This document shows, piece after piece, positions 1 through 7,791 of a stretch of DNA of 64,000 nt. How positions within the stretch are numbered: position 1 is the stretch's first letter; the number at the start of each line of letters is the position of its first letter. The notes below the pieces were generated by a model that saw only the letters and a program-made list of their open reading frames with translations, searched no databases and was not told the DNA's origin. Source of the stretch: DATAGF01 sp963834875 (GTDB lineage: Bacteria > Actinomycetota > Thermoleophilia > Miltoncostaeales > Miltoncostaeaceae); NCBI GenBank assembly GCA_963834875.1, contig CAWIDG010000025.1, forward strand, positions 185,878 to 249,877, in the 5' to 3' direction. Both the position numbers and the translations under genes were made by a program.

Positions 1-139
1 CACCCCGGTCGCCGACCCGCGTCAGCAGGATCGGGCGGTCCTCGGCGCTGCGGCCGAGCACGGCCTCGCGCGGCCCGTCGGGCGCCGCGGCGCCGGTCCC
101 CGCCCCAGTCGTCGCCGCGGCGGCCGCGGCGGCGGCCAT
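1..139 (-). CDS. N-terminus of M14-like zinc carboxypeptidase (partial)
   Basis: Only the first 46 codons are inside the window; the gene continues beyond base 1. An Ala-rich start (ATG at 139) leads into VLGRSAEDRPILLTRVGD, which resembles the opening beta strand of M14 metallocarboxypeptidases (GxSxxGRPI-type start). The catalytic zinc residues lie outside the window, so the function is inferred from this one motif. It begins 13 bases after the Crp-like gene stop on the same strand and may be co-transcribed with it. No clear ribosome binding site is seen. Confidence 0.45.
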   Translation of the reverse strand, partial: MAAAAAAAATTGAGTGAAAPDGPREAVLGRSAEDRPILLTRVGDRG

Positions 140-152
140 CGCGACGAGGGCC

Positions 153-905
153 CTAGAAGTCCGTGGCGGCGGCGAGGCTGAGTGCCTCCTCGCGCGCGCG
201 GACGACCTCCCATGGGATCGTGATCGTGCGCCCGTCCATCTCCACCGACCCGCTCGAGCGCAGCTTGCTGAAGGCGGTGGTGACGGCCTCGCGCGAGGCG
301 CCGACGAGCGAGGCCCACTGCGCGTGGGTCAGCTCGAGCCGCAGCTCGATGCCGGCGCGCGTGGTCACGCCGAAGCCGTCGGCGAGCTGGTGCAGGCGCG
401 CGCGAAGGCGGTCCTCGACCCGCATCTCGCTGACGAGGGCGACCGTCTCGCGCAGCATCGCGACGCGGTCGGAGAGCAGCTCGGCCAGGTTGCGGCCCAG
501 GCGCGGGTAGCGGGCGATGAGGCCCTCGATCGCGCGGCCCGAGAGCGGCGAGACGGCGGAGTCCTCGAGGGCGCTGACGTTCGCGGCCGGCGCCGTGCCG
601 AGGGTGCTGTAGATCGCGCCCGAGTCGAGCATCGAGATCATGATCTCGTGCCCCGGCGCCGTGGACTCGAACAGCGCGAGCCGCCCCTCGCGGACGAGGT
701 AGAGGTGGTCGGTGCGGCCGAGCGGCTCCGGCATCGCCGCGCCGCGGGGCCAGCGCACCAGCGGCAGGCGGCTGTCGAGCAGCGCGAGGTCCCGCTCGGG
801 CAGGCCCGCGAAGAGGTCCATCTGGCTCAGTCCGGGACGGCCGTTGGTCCTCACGCCCGACGTCCTGAACCCGTCGATCCGCAGGGCGGAGAGGGTCGTC
901 GCCAT
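153..905 (-). CDS. Crp/Fnr-family transcriptional regulator
   Basis: About 250 residues, the usual length for this family. Residues ~30-140 form a cyclic-nucleotide-binding-type beta roll (FAGLPERDLALL, then LVREGRLALFE). A long dimer helix follows, then a C-terminal Crp-type winged helix with the recognition segment LVGASREAVTTAFSKLR. The beta roll lacks an obvious cAMP phosphate-binding RxS motif, and there is no N-terminal Cys cluster for an Fnr iron-sulfur centre, so the ligand is unknown. The ATG at 905 is chosen; an in-frame TTG at 914 would add three residues. It is divergent from the DtxR-type gene across ~135 bases. Confidence 0.88.
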   Translation of the reverse strand: MATTLSALRIDGFRTSGVRTNGRPGLSQMDLFAGLPERDLALLDSRLPLVRWPRGAAMPEPLGRTDHLYLVREGRLALFESTAPGHEIMISMLDSGAIYSTLGTAPAANVSALEDSAVSPLSGRAIEGLIARYPRLGRNLAELLSDRVAMLRETVALVSEMRVEDRLRARLHQLADGFGVTTRAGIELRLELTHAQWASLVGASREAVTTAFSKLRSSGSVEMDGRTITIPWEVVRAREEALSLAAATDF

Positions 906-1040
906 GCGGGACAATGTGGCATTCGATTGTTATGGCGCCCTAAGAACCGGCACAAGATAGATCGGTGATGCCCGCAGGACGCGCGCGTCTCACCACCCCG
1001 GCGGGGGAAGGTACGATTCGCGGCCACCAAGGAGACGACA

Positions 1041-1706
1041 GTGGAACGGCCCAGCCCCGCCGTCCAGGACTACCTGAAGGCCGTCTACCAGCTGGGCGAG
1101 GCGGCGGACGCGGATGGCCCGATCACGACGTCGCAGGTGGCGGACGCCCTCGCCGTCACGACCGCGTCGGCGAGCAACATGCTGAAGAAGCTCGACGCGC
1201 TGGGCTACGTCGTCCAGGTCAAGCGCCAGGGCGTGGAGCTGACGGAGTCGGGGCGGCAGGCGGCCCTCGAGGTGATCCGCCACCACCGGCTGCTCGAGAC
1301 CTACCTCGCGACCCGGCTCGGCATGTCCTGGGACGAGGTGCACCGCGAGGCCGAGGTGCTCGAGCACCACGTCTCCGAGGCCCTGGCCGCCCGCATCGCC
1401 GAGGAGCTCGGCCACCCCGAGCGCGACCCCCACGGCCACCCGATCCCCACGAGCGGCGGCCAGGTGGCGATCCCGCCGTCGGAGCGCCTGTCAGAGCTCG
1501 CCGCCGGCGCGACCGCGGTGGTGGGGCGGGTGGACGATCACGACGACGCCCTGCTGCGCTTCCTGGCCGAGCGGGGGCTGGTGCCCGAGGCGCGCGTCGA
1601 GGTGCTGGAGCACGCCCCCTTCGGGGGCCCGATCTCGGTGCGCGTCAACGGCGACCGCGTCGTGGAAGTGCCGCCCGAGGCGGCGCGGGCCGTGCACGTC
1701 GAGTAG
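1041..1706 (+). CDS. DtxR/MntR-family metal-dependent repressor
   Basis: A 221-residue protein with the three-domain DtxR/IdeR layout. Residues ~1-65 are a winged helix (TTSQVADALAVTTASASNMLKKL). Residues ~66-140 are the metal-binding dimerisation domain (HHRLLETYLA, then EAEVLEHHVSE). The C-terminal ~75 residues are an SH3-like FeoA-type domain. In DtxR/IdeR the metal site uses Cys in the CxxEH position; here the equivalent is Glu (ExxEH), as in MntR, so manganese or mixed specificity is possible. The GTG start at 1041 is supported by AAGGAG at 1028-1033. Confidence 0.92.
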   Translation: MERPSPAVQDYLKAVYQLGEAADADGPITTSQVADALAVTTASASNMLKKLDALGYVVQVKRQGVELTESGRQAALEVIRHHRLLETYLATRLGMSWDEVHREAEVLEHHVSEALAARIAEELGHPERDPHGHPIPTSGGQVAIPPSERLSELAAGATAVVGRVDDHDDALLRFLAERGLVPEARVEVLEHAPFGGPISVRVNGDRVVEVPPEAARAVHVE

Positions 1707-1717
1707 CTCCGCGCCCG

Positions 1718-2518
1718 TCAGCGCGCGATGAACTGCCTGATGATCTCGGCGACCATGGCGGGGTCGGTCCGATGGGCGACGTGGCCATGCCCTGCGAGCA
1801 CTCGGATCTTAACGTCGGGGATCGCCGCCGCCGCGAGGTGAGTCGCCTCGCTCACCACGGGAGGGCTCTCGGAGCCCGCCAGCATGAGCGTCGGGGCGGC
1901 GATGCCGTCGAACTGGCCGGGCCCGTAGACCCAGCCGTCCTCGGCCCTGCACTCCCTCGGCACGGTCGGGACGGTCGCGAGCCGGTCGGCCCACGACATC
2001 TTGGGGTTCGATCGCATGGCGGCGACCTCGTCGTCGGTCATCCCTGCGATCTCGACCAGCACCTCGAGCAGCGCTGCCTCCATGTCGCCCGACGCCACCT
2101 TCCGCTCGATGGACTCGATCGAGCCGGCCGGATAGGCCAGTCCCAGGCTCGGCTCGTAGAGCACGAGGTGATGAACGTTGGGCGTGAGGGCCGCGCCGCC
2201 CATGGCGCAGCCGGCGCCGTAGGAATGGCCGAACAGCGCAACCGCGGCACCGGTGCGGGCCGCCACGGCGTCCACGACCGCGGCCACGTCCTCGAACTCC
2301 CGGTCGATCGAGTAGCCGGCTGCATCACCGCTCGCGCCGAAGCCCCGGCGATCCATCGAGAAGGTGGTCACGCCGTCTCGCAGCTCGTCCACCAGGGCGC
2401 CGGAGGCGGTGTGGTCCTGGAGCGACCCGTGGACCATGACGAGCGGGGGCCCCTCGCCCTCGACCCACACGGCGAGGGATGTCCCATCGGCCGATCGCAC
2501 GTCGAAGCGACTCTTCAT
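1718..2518 (-). CDS. Alpha/beta hydrolase
   Basis: A 266-residue single-domain alpha/beta hydrolase. The oxyanion strand VMVHGS lies near residue 32, the nucleophile elbow GHSYGAG near residue 95, an acid in the APTLMLAGSES strand near residue 215, and the catalytic His in AGHGHVAH near residue 245. All three triad positions are present, so it should be active; the substrate is unknown. The start is the ATG at 2518; the open frame continues upstream only by overlapping the neighbouring gene. It follows the Cys-rich gene by 17 bases on the same strand. Confidence 0.93.
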   Translation of the reverse strand: MKSRFDVRSADGTSLAVWVEGEGPPLVMVHGSLQDHTASGALVDELRDGVTTFSMDRRGFGASGDAAGYSIDREFEDVAAVVDAVAARTGAAVALFGHSYGAGCAMGGAALTPNVHHLVLYEPSLGLAYPAGSIESIERKVASGDMEAALLEVLVEIAGMTDDEVAAMRSNPKMSWADRLATVPTVPRECRAEDGWVYGPGQFDGIAAPTLMLAGSESPPVVSEATHLAAAAIPDVKIRVLAGHGHVAHRTDPAMVAEIIRQFIAR

Positions 2519-2535
2519 GGCGTCCTCCGGGCGCC

Positions 2536-2964
2536 TCAGTCGACGAAGGGCTGGGCCTCGTCGACCAGGTCCTCCAGCTCGAGCCCGAGGCTCTGCATGT
2601 AGAAGGGCGTCAGCAGGTTCAGCGTGTGGCGGCAGGCGGGGCAGATCGGCAGCGGCGGCGGGTCGGGCAGCTCCGGCGTCGCGCCCGAGAGCGAGTAGGC
2701 CTTGCCGCAGTACTTGGCGCAGACCCCGCACGCGCCGGCCTTGCAGTCGAAGCGCACCAGGTCGACGCCGGCCGCGCGCACCTGCTCCAGCAGGGCCTCG
2801 TGGGAGAGCCGGTAGGACTCGGCCTCGCGGGCGAGCGCGGCGCGCGCCTCCGGCGTCCAGCCCTCGCGCAGCGCGGCCGCGAAGGGCGCCGGCGGGTCCG
2901 GCACCTCCCGGAAGCGCTCGGTCCAGCGGTCGATCTCGCGCTCCCAGTCGCGCCCCGGCGTCAG
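2536..2964 (-). CDS. Conserved Cys-rich (probably metal-binding) protein
   Basis: I do not recognise the family. The C-terminal half has a compact Cys pattern: DCKAGACGVCAKYCGK followed ~20 residues later by CPACR, suggesting a zinc site or iron-sulfur ligands. The rest is predicted helical with many Glu and Arg. The start is uncertain: the frame meets the end of mqnD at a CTG (2964), and the first standard start is GTG at 2904, which would leave 122 residues. Its position directly after mqnD suggests a link to quinone biosynthesis or redox metabolism (inference). Confidence 0.6.
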   Translation of the reverse strand: MTPGRDWEREIDRWTERFREVPDPPAPFAAALREGWTPEARAALAREAESYRLSHEALLEQVRAAGVDLVRFDCKAGACGVCAKYCGKAYSLSGATPELPDPPPLPICPACRHTLNLLTPFYMQSLGLELEDLVDEAQPFVD

Positions 2965-3818
2965 TCCTCCACGAAGTCGATGGTCGGGGCGCGCGCCAGC
3001 AACCCGGCCTCGTGGCCGCGGCGCAGCAGCTCGGCGACCGCGGCGCGGCCGTCCTCCCCGTAGTCGAGCGTGCGGTCGTTGACGTACATCCCCACGAAGC
3101 GGTCGGCCAGCCCGCGGTCCAGGCCGCGGCCGAACCGCTCGGCGTGCGCGAGGGCCCCCGCGCGGTGCTCGAGGCCGTAGGCGATGCTGTCGCGCAGCAG
3201 CCGCGACAGCCGCGGCAGGGTGTCGCCCTCGTCGAGGTCGCGCCGCACCGCGTTCGCGCCGAGCGGCAGGGGCAGGCCGCCCGTCAGCTCGTGCCACCAC
3301 TCGCCGAGGTCGAGCACCGGGCGCAGGCCCTGGCGGGCGTAGGTGAGCTGGCCCTCGTGGATCACCAGCCCCGCGTCGGCCTCGCCGGCCTCGACGACGT
3401 CGAGGATGCGGTCGAAGGGCGTGATGAGCGGCTCGTCGATGCGGCCCACCGCGAGCTGCAGCTCCAGGAAGGCGCTCGTCAGCCTGCCCGGAACCGCCAC
3501 CCGCAGGCGCGGCAGCTCGGCCGGGTCCACCTCGACGTCCTGCCGCGCGACGACGATCGGGCCGTAGCGCTCGCCCATCGACGCCCCGTGGGGCAGCAGC
3601 CGGTAGCGCTCGGAGAGGTACGCGTAGGCGTGGACGGAGAGCGCGGTGACCTCGAGGCGCCCCTCGCGCGCCCAGTCGTTCAGCGTCTCGATGTCGCGCA
3701 GCACGTGCTCGAAGCGGAACCCATCGGTCGGGATCAGCTCCTCCGCGAGCGCGTAGAACATGAAGGCGTCGTCGGGGTCCGGGCTGTGCCCGAGCCGGAT
3801 CAGGCGCCCGCCGCTCAC
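2961..3818 (-). CDS. mqnD: MqnA/MqnD-family menaquinone synthesis enzyme, MqnD-like
   Basis: A 285-residue periplasmic-binding-protein fold of the futalosine pathway. The N-terminus GHSPDPDDAFMFYAL matches the MqnD (1,4-dihydroxy-6-naphthoate synthase) SPxPxDxFxFxAL signature. Later landmarks are YGPIVVAR, VIHEGQLTYA and DLGEWWHELTG, also MqnD-like, ending in GLPLPLGANAVRR. MqnD converts cyclic dehypoxanthinyl futalosine to dihydroxynaphthoate. The GTG start overlaps the cupin stop by 4 bases (GTGA). MqnA is a close relative, so the D assignment is likely but not proven. It implies futalosine-type menaquinone synthesis in this organism. Confidence 0.85.
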   Translation of the reverse strand: MSGGRLIRLGHSPDPDDAFMFYALAEELIPTDGFRFEHVLRDIETLNDWAREGRLEVTALSVHAYAYLSERYRLLPHGASMGERYGPIVVARQDVEVDPAELPRLRVAVPGRLTSAFLELQLAVGRIDEPLITPFDRILDVVEAGEADAGLVIHEGQLTYARQGLRPVLDLGEWWHELTGGLPLPLGANAVRRDLDEGDTLPRLSRLLRDSIAYGLEHRAGALAHAERFGRGLDRGLADRFVGMYVNDRTLDYGEDGRAAVAELLRRGHEAGLLARAPTIDFVED

Positions 3819-4174
3819 GAGAAGAAGGTGTCCTCGTCGCGGTAGGGCGGCGAGCACGCGCAGAGCAGGCGCAGCGGCCCGGCGTCGTCCGCGCGGATCA
3901 GGTGCCAGGCGCCGGGCGGGATGAGGACGGCGTCGCCGGCCGCGACCCTCGCCCGCTCGCCGCCGACCTCGATCTCGCCCGAGCCCTCGACGAGGTAGTA
4001 GAACTCCTCGCTCTCGCGGTGGTAATGGCGATCCGTCGTCTCGCCGGGGCCGATCGTGGCCTCGGCGAGGCTCTGGTTGGCGACCGGGGCGTTCGAGCGG
4101 TCGAGCAGCGAGCGGATGATGCTGCCGTCCGCGGTCGTGAACGGGTCGGCCGCGTCGCGCGAGCGGATCTCCAC
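3815..4174 (-). CDS. Cupin-domain protein
   Basis: A 119-residue single cupin. Motif 1 is HYHRESEEFYYLVEGSGE (metal-ligand His, His and Glu) and motif 2 is the GDAVLIPPGAWHLI segment. It is a small beta-barrel metal-binding protein with no further catalytic domain; a role as isomerase, dioxygenase or sensor cannot be decided. It sits immediately upstream of mqnD, overlapping it by 4 bases, so the two are almost certainly translated from one message. Confidence 0.9.
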   Translation of the reverse strand: MEIRSRDAADPFTTADGSIIRSLLDRSNAPVANQSLAEATIGPGETTDRHYHRESEEFYYLVEGSGEIEVGGERARVAAGDAVLIPPGAWHLIRADDAGPLRLLCACSPPYRDEDTFFS

Positions 4175-4184
4175 GTCCCTCAGG

Positions 4185-4643
4185 CTACCCTGCGGCCGCG
4201 GGGGCCGTCCCCAGGGCGACCGGCTCGCGGACCACGCACATCCCCTCGCCCTCGGCGGCGAGCACGTCGCCCGGCAGGTGGATCGACACGACCGCCCTGA
4301 AGCCGCGCTCGCTGCGCTGCACGAGGCGGCCGCGCAGGGTCAGCTCGGCCCCGATCGGGATCGGCCGCCGGAGCCAGTAGCGCACCTTCGCGGTCATGCC
4401 CCAGAGCCCGTGCGGGGCGCCCGCGTAGACCAGCATCTCGTCGACGAGCATCCCGATCAGCCCGCCGTGGACCCGCCCCGGGTAGCCGATCTGGGTCGCG
4501 CGCGGCGTGTAGCGGGCCACCGCGTCGGTGCCGTCGCGGCGGATCTCGAGCCGGAGCCCCTCGGGGTTGGCCGGGCCGCAGACGAAGCAGTCCGGGAACT
4601 CCGGCGGGTTCAGCAGCGGCAGATCGTCCACGGAAAGGCGCAT
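4185..4643 (-). CDS. PaaI-like hotdog-fold thioesterase
   Basis: A 152-residue protein. FPDCFVCGPANPEGL near the start and GYPGRVHGGLIGMLVDEML (residues ~58-76) are the hallmark HGG helix of PaaI/YbdB-type acyl-CoA thioesterases. The LRGRLVQRSERGFRAVV strand completes the hotdog sheet. In futalosine or classical menaquinone pathways such enzymes can hydrolyse aromatic acyl-CoA, but the substrate here is unknown. The start is ATG 4643, 15 bases from the divergent secG start; the longer upstream frame would run through secG and is rejected. Confidence 0.85.
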   Translation of the reverse strand: MRLSVDDLPLLNPPEFPDCFVCGPANPEGLRLEIRRDGTDAVARYTPRATQIGYPGRVHGGLIGMLVDEMLVYAGAPHGLWGMTAKVRYWLRRPIPIGAELTLRGRLVQRSERGFRAVVSIHLPGDVLAAEGEGMCVVREPVALGTAPAAAG

Positions 4644-4658
4644 GCTACCGTCCGGCCC

Positions 4659-4889
4659 GTGACCGGCTTCCTGGTCGTCCTGCACTCGCTCATCTCCGTG
4701 CTCCTGATCTTCCTCGTGCTGCTGCACAGCGGCAAGGACGCGGGGCTCTCGGGCGCCTTCGGCGTCGGCGGCTCCTCGAGCTCCTACGGCGGCTCGACGG
4801 CCATCGTCGAGAGGAACCTGGACCGCATCACCGTGGTCACGGCGATCGTCTTCTTCGTCACGACGTTCTTCCTGGCGAGGACCCTCTAG
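4659..4889 (+). CDS. secG: Preprotein translocase subunit SecG
   Basis: A 76-residue protein with two membrane helices (residues ~3-22 and ~56-73) around a glycine/serine loop (DAGLSGAFGVGGSS) typical of SecG. It is part of the SecYEG channel and stimulates SecA-driven export. The GTG start at 4659 gives the usual N-terminus, and no upstream start keeps the family length. Its stop overlaps the stop of a small convergent gene. Confidence 0.92.
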   Translation: MTGFLVVLHSLISVLLIFLVLLHSGKDAGLSGAFGVGGSSSSYGGSTAIVERNLDRITVVTAIVFFVTTFFLARTL

Positions 4890-5053
4890 GTCCGCTCCCC
4901 GCCCCCGTGGGACTGGGCGGGCTCGACCACCCACGCGTAAGCCTCCGCGAGGCGGAGCAGGGTCGTCGCGTTGGGGGCGACCGCCGCCTGGGCGGCGATC
5001 GCGGCGACCAGGGCGTCGCGCGCCTCCTGGGCCGTCGCGGGCGGGTGGCTCAC
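4886..5053 (-). CDS. Small hypothetical helical protein
   Basis: A 55-residue product, mostly alanine-rich helix (ALVAAIAAQAAVAPNATTLLRLAEAYAWV). The GTG start at 5053 is preceded by a perfect AGGAGG five bases away; an upstream ATG at 5066-5068 would add five residues and put the Shine-Dalgarno inside the gene. It is convergent with secG, the two stop codons overlapping. I do not recognise a family. Confidence 0.55.
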   Translation of the reverse strand: MSHPPATAQEARDALVAAIAAQAAVAPNATTLLRLAEAYAWVVEPAQSHGGGERT

Positions 5054-5101
5054 GTCGCCTCCTGTCATCGGTGTCGGCGCGTTTCGGTAGGGTTCCGGCC
5101 G

Positions 5102-5251
5102 GTGGACAACGCGACCCTCATCACCGGCGCGAAGTGGGTCGGAGCCGCGATCGCCGTCGTGGTGATCGCCATCGCCCTCTACCTCGGCGCCGTGCTGTCG
5201 GTGTACATCATCGCCTGGATCATCGACCTGATCGGGATCATCTTCGACTGA
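5102..5251 (+). CDS. Small single-pass membrane protein
   Basis: A 49-residue product made of almost continuous hydrophobic segments (VGAAIAVVVIAIALYLGAVL and VYIIAWIIDLIGIIF). The GTG start at 5102 is the first in frame that avoids the upstream divergent gene. No family is recognised. It lies 48 bases behind the divergent small gene and ahead of a two-helix membrane protein. Confidence 0.55.
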   Translation: MDNATLITGAKWVGAAIAVVVIAIALYLGAVLSVYIIAWIIDLIGIIFD

Positions 5252-5305
5252 CCGGGCTCGACGCGAGGGATCGGGTCTGCACACCGCGCGGAGGAGATGC
5301 GGTAG

Positions 5306-6055
5306 GTGATGCCGGAGACGGATGGCGCGGCGGCCGCTTCTGAGCCGGAGCGGGAGGACCGGCAGGCGATCCGGGAGGAGTTCGAGCGGCTCCGGGCCGA
5401 CATGGCGGTGCTCGCCTCCTGTGAGGCGCAGCTCGCGGCGGGCCGTCACGAGACGCAGCTGCGCCGGCGGGCCGTCGACGTCGCCGGCCCGCTGGCCATC
5501 GCGTTCACGCTCCTCACGGCGTTCGGGCTCGCCAACGCGGCGGCCGTCTACGCCCTGTCGAATGTGATGCCCGACTGGGCCGCCGCGCTCGTGCTGGCCG
5601 GGGCGTGGATCCTCGTCGGCGCGCTGCTGGCGCTCGCCTTGCGCGTCCGCGCGGATCACGGCAAGGGGTGGGCGTGGTGGCGGATGCTCGCCGGGAGCAC
5701 GCCCGAGGGGCGCAGGCTGCTCGAGGAGCGGCGCGCTCGGGCGGCGGCCGACGTGCGCGCGTCGCTGGAGCGGCTCGCGCCGCCGCTCTCCAGGGAGGCC
5801 GCGTCGGCGGCCGTGCCGGTGGCGAGCGCCGTCGCGAGCGAGATGGCGGGCGCGGTGGCCAGCGAGGTGGCGGGCGGCGCGCTCGACGTGGGAGCCGATC
5901 TGATCGAGGGCTCGGACGAGATCATCGAGTCGATGACCGTCGAGATGCCGGGAGGTGGCCTGGTCAACCAGGTGTGGGACGTGGTGCTCACGCCCGGGCG
6001 CTGGGGCATCAAGGTGGCCACGACCGTTCTCAAGCGTCCCCCGCCGGGGGAATGA
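5306..6055 (+). CDS. Hypothetical membrane protein
   Basis: A 249-residue protein. Residues ~1-50 are charged and helical, likely coiled coil. Two membrane helices follow (ALLAIAFTLL-type segment near 60-80 and AAALVLAGAWILVGALLALAL near 95-115). The C-terminal half is an amphipathic, Ala/Glu/Val-rich region with repeated VASEMAGAVASEVAGG. The start is GTG 5306 (ATG 5309 is also possible), with GAGGAG at 5291-5296. No known family; probably anchors a cytoplasmic assembly. Confidence 0.72.
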   Translation: MMPETDGAAAASEPEREDRQAIREEFERLRADMAVLASCEAQLAAGRHETQLRRRAVDVAGPLAIAFTLLTAFGLANAAAVYALSNVMPDWAAALVLAGAWILVGALLALALRVRADHGKGWAWWRMLAGSTPEGRRLLEERRARAAADVRASLERLAPPLSREAASAAVPVASAVASEMAGAVASEVAGGALDVGADLIEGSDEIIESMTVEMPGGGLVNQVWDVVLTPGRWGIKVATTVLKRPPPGE

Positions 6056-6082
6056 GCGAGCGACGGCGGGAGGCTTCGCGAG

Positions 6083-6826
6083 ATGGGCAAATCGGAGGAG
6101 ACGGTCAGATCGCTCGTGGAGGACCCGGCCGTCCAGGCCGTCGAGCTGAAGATCACGGCCCGCGAGGAGCAGGAGGGGCGCGCGCTCGGCCGCTCGAGCT
6201 CGATGAGGTCGAGCCGGAGCGCCGGGTCTACTTCTTCGACACCGCAGGACCTGACGCTCGTCGAGGCCGGGCTGGTGCTCCGCGCGCGGCTCGTCCGGGA
6301 CGGCGCCGACGACTCCACCGTGAAGCTCCGCCCCGTGGTCCCGGACGACATCGCTGAGCGGTTCAAGCGGATGGACGGTTCGAGATCGAGCTGGACGCCG
6401 TCGGGGACGCGCTCAGCTGCTCGGCCAAGCTGAGCGCCGAGCAGCGGCGCGACGAGATCGACGAGGTGGCGGCCGGCAGCCGCCCGCTCCGCCGGCTCTT
6501 CTCGGAGGATCAGGAGCGCCTGATCGAGGAGTACGCGCCCCGAGGCGTCGACTGGGCCGACCTCTCCGTCCTCGGGCCGGTCGAGGTGCGCCAGTGGAAG
6601 CTCGAGCCCAAGGGGTTCCCCCACGAGGTGACCGTGGAGGAATGGGTGCTGCCCGACGGGTCCGACCTGGTCGAGCTGTCGATCAAGGTGGATCCGGAGG
6701 ACGCGTCCGGGGCCGGAGCGGACTTCGACGCGTTCCTGCGCTCGCTCGGGGATCGACCCGGAGGGTGACCAGCAGACCAAGACCCGGGCCGCCCTGCGCT
6801 ACTTCACGGACGGCGCCCAGCGGTAG
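6083..6826 (+). pseudogene. CYTH-domain protein, frameshifted
   Basis: CYTH (adenylate cyclase/thiamine triphosphatase tunnel fold) sequence is spread over three frames. AVELKITAREEQ and ELDEVEPERRVYFFDT are followed by LTLVEAGLVLRARLV and STVKLRPVVPDD. Next comes an acidic FEIELD-type strand, then LRRLFSEDQE, EVRQWKLE and finally a TKTRAALRYFTDGAQR end with TAG at 6824-6826. At least four frame changes are needed (near 6195, 6245, 6380 and 6750). Protein-level conservation across the breaks suggests base-calling indels; otherwise it is a recent pseudogene. It starts 27 bases after the membrane-protein gene. Confidence 0.65.
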
Positions 6827-6835
6827 GAGGCGAGC

Positions 6836-6902
6836 CGGCCGGCCCGCGGGCCGGCCGCTCCCGGGTCCCCTCGACATGCGGCTCGGCGCCCCGCCGAGCC
6901 GC
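6836..6902. terminator. Tandem strong hairpins (likely bidirectional terminator)
   Basis: Positions 6836-6857 are a perfect 22-bp palindrome centred on CCGCGG. Positions 6878-6902 form an 11-bp stem with a CCC loop. They follow the CYTH stop directly. There is no U-tract, as is common in very GC-rich actinobacteria, so intrinsic termination is probable but not certain. Confidence 0.55.
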
Positions 6903-7018
6903 GGGTGGTGCATCGAACACGAGACGCGCATCGGCCGACCCGCCAGCTGGCCCTCGGCGCCGATGCTTCACAATTACGCGTACGTGAGAGATGCACCACG
7001 AACGAGGAGAACGAGCCA

Positions 7019-7294
7019 ATGAGGGAGACACGTCGAGCGGACGAGATGCTGCCCGGCCTCCGGGTCCGCTTCCGGGCGGGCGAGGGTGTCTACGCGGGCA
7101 CCATCGCGTCGACGCGGCCCGTGGACGCGCGCCGCATCGAGTTCGCGTTCAGGGACGCGTTCCGCTGGAGGTTCCTGAACTCCGACCTCTTCCACCGCGA
7201 CCGGCCCGACGAGGAGGCGGACGAGCGCGAGGACGCCGGCGCGGACCGGCCGGTGGAGTTCTTGTCCGAGGAGCTGGCGCCGGTGCCGGCATGA
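7019..7294 (+). CDS. Hypothetical protein
   Basis: A 91-residue product, start ATG 7019 after a GAGGAG-type Shine-Dalgarno. Residues ~8-60 (GLRVRFRAGEGVYAGTIAST, then IEFAFRDAFRWRFLNSDLFH) look like a small SH3/Tudor-like beta barrel, followed by an acidic tail. No family is recognised. The stop overlaps the next ATG (ATGA), so it is translationally coupled to the following frame. Confidence 0.58.
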   Translation: MRETRRADEMLPGLRVRFRAGEGVYAGTIASTRPVDARRIEFAFRDAFRWRFLNSDLFHRDRPDEEADEREDAGADRPVEFLSEELAPVPA

Positions 7295-7775
7295 CCACGC
7301 GTCGCACCACCGACCCACTACCACGTCTACGTATCGAGCTCGACCGGGACTCTGCCGTAGCGCGATTGCGTCGCGCCAACGGCGGCCTCCCGTCTACGTC
7401 GGCCAGAGCGCGCTGACGCCGAGGCGAGGCTCGCGCAGCACAGCGGGCCACAAGGCGTCGCGGATCGTACGGGCGACGGCATCGCCTCGCCACGACCTCT
7501 ACGAGGCCTGGGGCCCGTACGGTCGCGAGGCGAGGCCGAGGCCGCCGAGGCCGACGCCGGACCTCCGCGCCCGCGGGTTCTGCGTCTTCGGCGGCACCTG
7601 GATGCCCGGCGACAACCCCAACATCGTCCCGATGGAGGGCCTGCCGCTCAACTGCCCCTCGTGCGGGGCCACGCGCGACCTGACGGAGTACGTCTGGGGC
7701 ATCGTCTGCGGCGCGATGGGGGAGTGGTCCGCCTGGAGCTGCCGCCGCCGGCTCCTCGAGGAGGCGGTGTCGTGA
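7291..7775 (+). pseudogene. GIY-YIG-like / zinc-ribbon protein, frameshifted
   Basis: From ATG 7291 pieces in different frames read YHVYV, then PVYVGQSALTP, then HKASRIV, DLYEAWGPY and LRARGFCVFGGTW. This resembles short GIY-YIG-type proteins (YxVYVxEL, VYVGxTxLxPExR, H-K-A-G). The last frame continues from ATG 7602 as a 57-residue tail with a CPSCG zinc-ribbon half and ends at TGA 7773-7775. At least two frame changes are required (near 7330 and 7430). Whether the tail is a separate small gene is open. Confidence 0.45.
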
Positions 7776-7791
7776 CCCGTTCAGGGGGCCG

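Noticed and set aside
2536..3300. A 254-residue version of the Cys-rich protein
   Set aside because: Its N-terminal half is Arg/Pro/Ala-rich out-of-frame reading of mqnD.
4907..5343. Longer plus-strand frames upstream of the small membrane protein
   Set aside because: They run antisense through the small alanine-rich gene and have no Shine-Dalgarno; only the 49-residue hydrophobic part has a protein-like composition.
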